Source: Sulfuricella sp. (GTDB lineage Bacteria; Pseudomonadota; Gammaproteobacteria; Burkholderiales; Sulfuricellaceae). Taken from it: a DNA stretch of 64,000 bases. A program made the translations under genes and the position numbers. Each line of letters starts with the position of its first letter. Position 1 is the stretch's first letter. Below the pieces are notes generated by a model. It saw nothing but the letters and a program-made list of their open reading frames with translations, made no database searches and was not told the DNA's origin. The DNA lies in NCBI GenBank assembly GCA_018336195.1, contig JAGXQV010000052.1, positions 1 through 64,000 on the forward strand, in the 5' to 3' direction. This document shows, one piece after another, positions 58,101 through 64,000 of the stretch.

Positions 58101-60746
58101 CAGGTAGGGATTATCATTGACGTTGAGCACTTCCAGCGCGAAGGGACTACTCGCCACCAGCCCCCCAGGGTAGGTGGCGGTCACCACCAGGCTCAACGAC
58201 GCGACATCCTCGTTTTCAGGATATCCGCTGAAAGTCCGGGTGTCCGCATCGAACCGCAGCCAGGCCGGCAGCTCGGAGCCATCGGCCAGTTTCGCGCTGA
58301 AGACCAAGGCATCGCCACGGGGATTAAGGAACAAATTGTCCGGCACAGTGAATGCAAAGGAATCGTTCTGCGCGGTCACCTGATTGGCGATCCGCTCGGA
58401 AGCCAGCAAATTCGCAAAAGCCTCCTGGGTGGTGAACTCGCTGCCGTCGGGAAAACGCACCACCTGAATCGCCGGATCGTAAAGCGTCCCGATAGCCAGG
58501 CTGTCGCCGTTGCCGACGTCCAGCGTCAGCTCGCCGCTTTCGCCGATGCCCGGCGTCACCCCTTCGACGGCTATGCCATCGCCGAAAACCAGCGTATTGG
58601 TCTCCGCCCGGCCTATCTCCGAGTCGACTCCCCCACCGCTATCTTCAATCCGGTCGATGCCGTCGCCGGGATTGAAAAGATAAGTGTCGTTCCCCAAGCC
58701 GCCCGCCAGGTAATCGTCGCCCGTACTGCCTGCCAAGGTATCGTTGCCATCCCGCGCATTGAGATTATCGTTGCCCCCCAAACCTTCCAGGCGGTCGTCG
58801 AACGGCGTCCCGAGCAAGGAATCGGCGGCTTCCGTGCCTCTCATCGCGTTGCCGCCCGCCTGCGCCATGAACTCGTCGATGGACAGCGTGGTGCCGTCGC
58901 TGAATTGCAAGGTTTGCACGGCATAGTCGGAAATGCTGCCGATGGCGATGCTGTCGCCGTTGCCGAGATCCAGCGTCAGTGGCCCCTGGTCTCCTTCAAA
59001 AACCGCCTTGATCCCGGCGGCCGTGATGCCCGCGCCGAAACTCAGGACGTTGGTATCCCCATTGGATTGATCGATCACCGTATCGGCGCCGTCGCCCAGG
59101 TTGTAAAGGTAGGTATCGCTGCCCGCTCCGCCGCTCAACACGTCGTTGCCGGCGCCGCCTTCCAGGGTGTCCGCCAGCACGCTGCCGTAAAGCCGGTCAT
59201 CCCCGCCCAAGCCTTGCAGCGGCAATTCGCCGCCGAACGTGCTCATGACGTCGGCGCCTTCCGTCGCCGCCAGGCGGATGACGCTTTTTTGCGCCAGCAA
59301 ATCCGCCAGGGCCAATGACGTCCCGTCGTCGAAGCGCAAGGTTTGAATCGCCAGGTTATCGAGTGAGCCGACGGCGATCTGGTCGCCACTCCCCAACTCC
59401 AGCGTCAAGGTATTGGCTGCGGGATCCCAGCGGGTGGCAACGTCGTTCGCCGCGATGCCCGCTCCGAAGCTCAGCGTGTTGTCGCTTGCCGCGTCGTCGA
59501 GTATCGCATCGGCGCCGTCGCCGCGATTGAAAAGGTAGGTGTCGTTGCCGCCGCCGCCCACCAAGGTATCCCGGCCGCGCCCGCCTGCCAGGGTGTCGTC
59601 GAGTATGTTGGCGCTCAAATAATCGTCGCCGTCCTGGCCGGCCATCTCGAAGGAATAGCCATCGAAACCATACAGATGGTCATTCCCGTTGGTACCGGTA
59701 ATTTTCAAATCCCGCTGCGCAAGCAAATTGCGTAACGTGGAAGCCGTTCCGTCGGCGAACTGGACGTTTTGTATCGCCGGCTCGACGGAATATTGATCGA
59801 ATTCCAGACTCACGCTGTCGTTTCCGCCCAGATCCAGAACAATCGCATAGGCGTTATTCTGTGCCGTGGGTTGCCGATAGGACGCCACAATATCACCCGC
59901 CGCGATCCCCTTGCCGAAACGCAACGTATTGTCCCCGCCCGGCATCCATCCCCATTGCGGGTGATTCTGCGGGCCGGTGCCATCCCGGATGGTATCCGCC
60001 CCATCGCCGCGATTGAACACATAGATATCGCTCCCGCCGCCGCCGATCAGCGTATCGTTCCCCGCCCCGCCGACTAGGCAATCGGGAATCAGGCCGTCTT
60101 TCGCATCCTCGCCGATCAGGGTATCGGCCTGATCCGTCCCGGTTTGGAGCAGGCCGTGTTGCATGATGAAATCCTTCACGTCGAGCACGCTGCCATCGGC
60201 GAACTCCATGGTCTTGACGAACATCCCGTCAAACGGATCGAGATCGAAAACCCCATGAATCACCACACCAGGAAGCACCCCGATGACAATGCTGTCGCCA
60301 TTGCCCAAATCCAGGATGCATTGCGCCCCCGCGGACTCGGGAGCGCGCCGCACCGTCAACATCTCCGCCGTAATCCCCGCGCCGAAGCGCAGGACGTTGT
60401 TGTCCGAGCCGCTGTCCTGGATGCTGTCCGCCCCGTCGCCCAGGTTGTAGAGGTAGGTATCGGCTCCCGCAAGACCCTGGATGTGCTGGTTCCCTTTCCC
60501 CGCCTGGAGGGTGTCGCGGTACGGCGTGCCGATCAGGTCTCCCGAGACGCCCGTCCCTCGGACATCCAGCGGGTGTTGTGCGATGAATTCCGCTATCGTG
60601 AACGTGCTGCCGTCGGCGAATTTCAGGCTCTGGATGGCGATATCTTCCGCCGTGCCGATGCTGAGGGTGTCTTCGCCTAATCTGGCGACGACGCGGGAGG
60701 CTTCGAGACTGCCATCGCTAACTTTTGAAAATCTTGTCGCAGCCAT
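55122..60746 (-). CDS. Giant RTX / cadherin-like / VCBS secreted protein
   Basis: 1,874 residues. Residues 1-~775 hold RTX calcium-binding nonapeptides (GGAGNDTLIGGGGSD, GGRGRDTLVGGGGND) alternating with haemolysin-related blocks (YLFNRGDGADTI...LRFGAGI). Residues ~782-1080 are three cadherin/Ig-like He-PIG domains (PAWLxFDxxTxxFSG). Residues ~1085-1585 are three VCBS units alternating with more He-PIG domains, nearly identical at DNA level. A disordered Ser/Gly/Asp/Lys linker (~1686-1765) precedes a unique C-terminus. It is presumably the substrate of the flanking secretion genes: a calcium-dependent adhesin or surface-layer protein. No good ribosome site precedes ATG 60746. Confidence 0.85.
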   Translation of the reverse strand: MAATRFSKVSDGSLEASRVVARLGEDTLSIGTAEDIAIQSLKFADGSTFTIAEFIAQHPLDVRGTGVSGDLIGTPYRDTLQAGKGNQHIQGLAGADTYLYNLGDGADSIQDSGSDNNVLRFGAGITAEMLTVRRAPESAGAQCILDLGNGDSIVIGVLPGVVIHGVFDLDPFDGMFVKTMEFADGSVLDVKDFIMQHGLLQTGTDQADTLIGEDAKDGLIPDCLVGGAGNDTLIGGGGSDIYVFNRGDGADTIRDGTGPQNHPQWGWMPGGDNTLRFGKGIAAGDIVASYRQPTAQNNAYAIVLDLGGNDSVSLEFDQYSVEPAIQNVQFADGTASTLRNLLAQRDLKITGTNGNDHLYGFDGYSFEMAGQDGDDYLSANILDDTLAGGRGRDTLVGGGGNDTYLFNRGDGADAILDDAASDNTLSFGAGIAANDVATRWDPAANTLTLELGSGDQIAVGSLDNLAIQTLRFDDGTSLALADLLAQKSVIRLAATEGADVMSTFGGELPLQGLGGDDRLYGSVLADTLEGGAGNDVLSGGAGSDTYLYNLGDGADTVIDQSNGDTNVLSFGAGITAAGIKAVFEGDQGPLTLDLGNGDSIAIGSISDYAVQTLQFSDGTTLSIDEFMAQAGGNAMRGTEAADSLLGTPFDDRLEGLGGNDNLNARDGNDTLAGSTGDDYLAGGLGNDTYLFNPGDGIDRIEDSGGGVDSEIGRAETNTLVFGDGIAVEGVTPGIGESGELTLDVGNGDSLAIGTLYDPAIQVVRFPDGSEFTTQEAFANLLASERIANQVTAQNDSFAFTVPDNLFLNPRGDALVFSAKLADGSELPAWLRFDADTRTFSGYPENEDVASLSLVVTATYPGGLVASSPFALEVLNVNDNPYLANPLQDQTVTSGQAFSLVLPADTFRDKDAIFGDALEYSVTMSDGSDLPAWLTFDAQTGELSGTPDESSIGGLSLTITATDSAGDYDLCEVYLNVLAPGNAPFLVTPVADQTVREGELFEFTIPADTFDDVDLAHGDYLYFDIALADGNALPDWISVDWDTLTFRGTPGKADVGTISVTVTAYDSTDRMATDTFDITVAGATAVNQVPVAMNDAVTVTEDVQTSVSGNVLANDSDPDAGTVLTVADPGIRQGAYGTLTVLADGTSTYQLDNGLAAVQSLGAGQSVIDRFSYQASDGTVATPAEISVTVTGRNDAPVAALSLTKQTVKNGDQLSYQLPAGLFTDVDNGDQLSYRATLSDGSALPAWLAFDAATGAFSGKVAGAVGTLQLQVTATDLAGATASTSFSLEIANQAPVAMNDAATATEDDPSAIVGNLLANDSDPDAGTVLKVADPGIRQGVYGTLTVLADGTSTYQLDNGSPAVQALGAGQSVVDHFSYQASDGTAATPAEISVTVTGRNDAPVAALTLTKQTVKNGDQLSYRATLADGSALPAWLAFDAATGSFSGKVAGAVGTLQIQVTATDQAGATASTSFSLEIANQAPVAMNDAVTVTEDVQTSVSGNVLANDSDPDAGTVLKVADPGIRQGVYGTLTVLADGSSRYELDNTAAAVQALGAGQSVVEHFSYQSSDGTMATQGDIAISVVGQNDAPVVAVPLPDTKVAANTDFSWKMPISYFSDVDVGDTLVFSATLADGSALPAWVKFDAASQAFSGHVPKGVKGSLDIRVTASDNHGPLSMASDVFRVTVGAGGNDDKQEHGNEGVGNGEDAPPPGHDSNHNDGSGTSPGNPGSSGNSKQDEKGDSGNSAAQKDKQSANGSGSKSSSDDKKGRSYPVFLDPSLLDSNTQEIAAEGKNTSGDITLARWGEADKAVSRISAMNDEMLGVKEIHGADISVLNSAASGLLGANSGYVPERLSVVANSGAPAKLSPGSDYLQRVA

Positions 60747-60783
60747 GGGTGGCGCGGCGGACGATGATCCTGGGCTAGCCCCT

Positions 60784-62304
60784 TCAGGCCGGATTGGCTT
60801 CGATATCGCGTAGCGCTTCCCGCCGCGCCCCGGTCAACGCCGGCCCGAAGTTGATGACTTCATCCACCTGTAGTCCTTTGGGTATCTGGTGGGTGATGAA
60901 GATCATGGTGACTTTGCCTTTGAGCTTGTTGATGGTTTGGGCGAAGTTGGCGGCGGTGTGCGGGTCGAGGTTGGATACGGCTTCGTCGAAGATGAGAACT
61001 TTAGGTTTCTTGAGCAAGGCTCTGGCGATAGCGATACGCTGCCGTTGTCCGCCGGAAAGGTTGGTGCCGCGTTCACCGATTTCGGTCTGGTAGCCTTGGG
61101 GAAGTTGTTCGATAAAGTCGTGTATTTCCGCGGCCTTGCAGGCGGCGATGACGTCGCTGAAGGTAGCGTGGGGATGCGCCATGACCAGGTTGTCATAGAG
61201 GGTGCCTGCGAAAAGAATAGTTTCCTGCGGAACGACGCCGAATATCTGGCGAAGCTCGTTGGCGGCAAGGTGACGAATGTCCTTGCCGTCGAGTTGGATT
61301 TGCCCGTCGCTGGGCCGGTAGAACCCCAACAGGAGCTTGGCGAGGGTGCTCTTGCCGCAGCCGGACGGTCCCACCAGAACAGTGAAATGTCCGGGCTTGA
61401 AGGTCATGTCCAGTGCGCGATAGAGCCAGGGGTGTTGTTCGCTGTAACGGAACGACACACCGCGCAACTCGATACTGCCATGACCGGCATTTTCGCGGCT
61501 GGGGATGAGGGCGTAGGGTTCCTTGGGCATGTCGAGGATATCGCCGAGCCGCTTTACGGCGATGTTGGCCTGTTGGAATTCCTGCCACAAACCGACCAGG
61601 CGCAGCATGGGCTGGCTCATGCGGGAAGCGAACATTTGAAAGGCGACCAACATGCCGACGGTAAAGCCTTCGTTCTTCATCACCAGGAGCGCGCCGACGA
61701 TGAGGATGGACAGCGTCATGACTTGTTCGATGGCGTTGGCGACGACGTTGTAGCTGTTGCCCACCTGTTTGGTGGTAAATCCCGAGGCAAGATAACTGGC
61801 AAGGTAACCATCGTACTTGGTCTCGATGTGGGCTTCCATTTGCAGCGATTTGACGGTGGCAATGCCGCTCACGTATTCGGTGAGGAAGGCTTGGTTGCGT
61901 GCGCCGAGCATGAATTGGCGGTTCAGCTTGTCGCGAAAGAGCGGCGCAACGAGCAAGCTGAGGATGCCGATCAGCCCCAACAGAAAGACGGCAATCAGCG
62001 ATAGTTGCCAACTATAGGCAAACATGACCGCGAGAAATATGAACAGGAAAGGGAAATCCAGCACCAGCGTGATCGCGGCGCTGGAAACGAATTCGCGGAT
62101 GGTTTCCACGCCATGCAAACGGGCGACCAGCACGCCGGTGGGACGCTGCTCGAAATAGGGGAGCGGCAAACGCAATAGGTGGCGGAAGACTTTACTGCCG
62201 AGCACGGCGTCGATGCGGTTGCCGGTATGCAAGACCATGTATTGGCGTAGCCAGGTCATGACTGCGGTAAACAGCATGAACATCGTCAAGGCAACGCCGA
62301 GCAC
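60784..62304 (-). CDS. Type I secretion ABC transporter, 3' part (membrane and ATPase domains) of a broken gene
   Basis: 507 residues if read from GTG 62304. It carries most of the transmembrane domain (RTGVLVARLHGVETIREF region, TLVLDFPFLFIFLAVMFAYSWQL) and a full ATPase: Walker A GPSGCGKST, signature LSGGQRQRIAIARALL, Walker B KVLIFDEAVSNLD, switch HQIP. It is in the same frame as the upstream 62323-63021 part, separated only by a TAA codon and six further codons. Together they make a normal HlyB/LapB-type exporter of ~745 residues. Translation of this part alone would need a restart. Confidence 0.85.
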   Translation of the reverse strand: MLGVALTMFMLFTAVMTWLRQYMVLHTGNRIDAVLGSKVFRHLLRLPLPYFEQRPTGVLVARLHGVETIREFVSSAAITLVLDFPFLFIFLAVMFAYSWQLSLIAVFLLGLIGILSLLVAPLFRDKLNRQFMLGARNQAFLTEYVSGIATVKSLQMEAHIETKYDGYLASYLASGFTTKQVGNSYNVVANAIEQVMTLSILIVGALLVMKNEGFTVGMLVAFQMFASRMSQPMLRLVGLWQEFQQANIAVKRLGDILDMPKEPYALIPSRENAGHGSIELRGVSFRYSEQHPWLYRALDMTFKPGHFTVLVGPSGCGKSTLAKLLLGFYRPSDGQIQLDGKDIRHLAANELRQIFGVVPQETILFAGTLYDNLVMAHPHATFSDVIAACKAAEIHDFIEQLPQGYQTEIGERGTNLSGGQRQRIAIARALLKKPKVLIFDEAVSNLDPHTAANFAQTINKLKGKVTMIFITHQIPKGLQVDEVINFGPALTGARREALRDIEANPA

Positions 62305-62322
62305 GATCAGGGTGCTCTGGGT

Positions 62323-63021
62323 TTAGTGAACGACGACCTTATCGATGATGACCTGGGTAAACACCGGTATCGCCAGCCCGACCAACTGGATGGCAAAGGA
62401 GGCGAGAACGACGTCGCGCCAGATTTTCTTGTGTTTGAGTAGTTCGGGAACGAACCAGCGAAAGCCGAACTTGGGTTTTTCGATCTCGAAACCGGCGATA
62501 TTTTCCCCGTCTTCGTCGTTTGCCGCACCTGCTTCGCGGGCAACCAGGACAAGCTGCTGTTCCAGGCGGGCGGCGGCTTCTTCGAAGGCCAACGTTTCGG
62601 GGGTTCCCAAACCTGGGCGATGGTAGACGAGTTTTTGATTCTCGACTTTCAGGACGAATACCGGAAGAAGCGTCGCTGCCGCCTCATGATCATTTTCGTG
62701 GCTCGCTCGTGAAGTAGAATCGACACCACTCTCGGGAACATCCGCCGTATGGAATTCGGAGTTCCTGCCTTCAGCCTTCGATGTCTCGTCTTTGAGGAAG
62801 ACGATGAAGGGACGCGGCAATTTATCCCACCCGTCTTCGGGCAATGTCCGCGTACCGGCCTTGAATCCCAGCAGTTGCGCGGCCTCAAGGAACGAAACAA
62901 GGGTATAGGGAGGAGCAAATCCGTTTTGCACCAAAGCGGCGTCGAACGGCACCCGATGAAGATTGCACAGGCTCCCCAGCAGCCAGACGTAACTTTCGTC
63001 GAGTATTCTTCGCTCCAGCAT
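62323..63021 (-). CDS. Type I secretion ABC transporter, 5' part (C39-like domain and first helix) ending in an ochre codon
   Basis: 232 residues. Residues ~1-180 resemble the C39-peptidase-like domain of RTX exporters, without the catalytic cysteine context, so it would bind and not cut substrate. A ~45-residue polar insert (ETSKAEGRNSEFHTADVPES... to ENDHEAAA) lies inside it. The end KKIWRDVVLASFAIQLVGLAIPVFTQVIIDKVVVH is the first transmembrane segment; the next codon is TAA where relatives usually continue HQTQSTL. A single C-to-T change (CAA to TAA) explains the break. dapB lies upstream. Confidence 0.82.
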   Translation of the reverse strand: MLERRILDESYVWLLGSLCNLHRVPFDAALVQNGFAPPYTLVSFLEAAQLLGFKAGTRTLPEDGWDKLPRPFIVFLKDETSKAEGRNSEFHTADVPESGVDSTSRASHENDHEAAATLLPVFVLKVENQKLVYHRPGLGTPETLAFEEAAARLEQQLVLVAREAGAANDEDGENIAGFEIEKPKFGFRWFVPELLKHKKIWRDVVLASFAIQLVGLAIPVFTQVIIDKVVVH

Positions 63022-63176
63022 TCTTCTCTCCCTGAGCTTCGTAACCGATGTCTCGGCTATCCGGCAAGTGCGTACGATTTTCGATTAAGCGTTATCGTCG
63101 AAAGAGAAAGACCACGCCAAGGCGGTTCCGAAGACGGAATCCATCGCGTCACAGCGAAATTGCGAGAGCAAATCGC

Positions 63177-63983
<807 letters not shown>

Positions 63984-64000
63984 TTACAGTCCGATCTTTT

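Noticed and set aside
57255-59318. 687-residue plus-strand frame opposite the RTX gene
   Set aside because: Shadow of the repetitive minus-strand gene; it has no domain of its own.

Overview
The window looks like a stretch of chromosome from a betaproteobacterium. The best evidence is conserved gene order: secG, tRNA-Leu, a complete 14-gene nuo operon (nuoA to nuoN) followed by a DUF2818 gene, and tpiA, glmM, folP, ftsH, rlmE, yhbY, greA, carB and carA in the order typical of that class. A sulfur- or iron-oxidising member of the Nitrosomonadales is plausible, but the sequence alone does not prove a genus.

Layout. (1) 1-4.1 kb is accessory. It holds a REP-associated tyrosine transposase (RAYT) flanked by two palindrome pairs, a third diverged copy of that repeat, vapBC- and parDE-type toxin-antitoxin modules, a truncated gene end, an exported protein of unknown function, and other inverted repeats. 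(2) 4.1-16.9 kb holds a HerA/YjgR-like ATPase, yebC, and an NtrC-type two-component pair. That pair is divergent from a sigma-54-promoted operon: an unknown protein, a small membrane protein, a TSUP/TauE-type permease and a tandem UspA. Then come an RCK potassium channel, a chemoreceptor remnant, a molybdopterin-binding-domain protein, a cyclase-FHA fusion and a secreted repeat protein. (3) 17.7-26.5 kb is mostly housekeeping: valS, mlaA, a ZIP metal transporter, a secreted proline/serine-rich protein, htpG, a Nudix hydrolase and a small unknown protein. (4) 26.5-53.4 kb is the conserved core, nearly all on the minus strand: NDH-1, protein export, triose-phosphate isomerase, cell-wall and folate precursor synthesis, FtsH, 23S rRNA methylation, GreA and carbamoyl-phosphate synthetase. 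(5) 53.6-63.0 kb is a type I secretion island placed between carA and dapB: an ABC transporter split by an in-frame ochre codon, a 1,874-residue RTX/cadherin-like/VCBS protein and an HlyD-type adaptor. (6) dapB closes the window.

The most unusual structure is a family of intergenic palindromes at about 5.6, 44.7, 47.8 and 48.3 kb. Their arms are tandem heptamers. The heptamer sequence differs between elements, but the 7-base period and a GC-rich hairpin core are kept. Three of the four lie within 4 kb around ftsH-rlmE-yhbY-greA. Also notable are the sigma-54 promoter with an upstream dyad beside its probable activator, the structured carA leader, and signs of decay and recombination in the secretion island.
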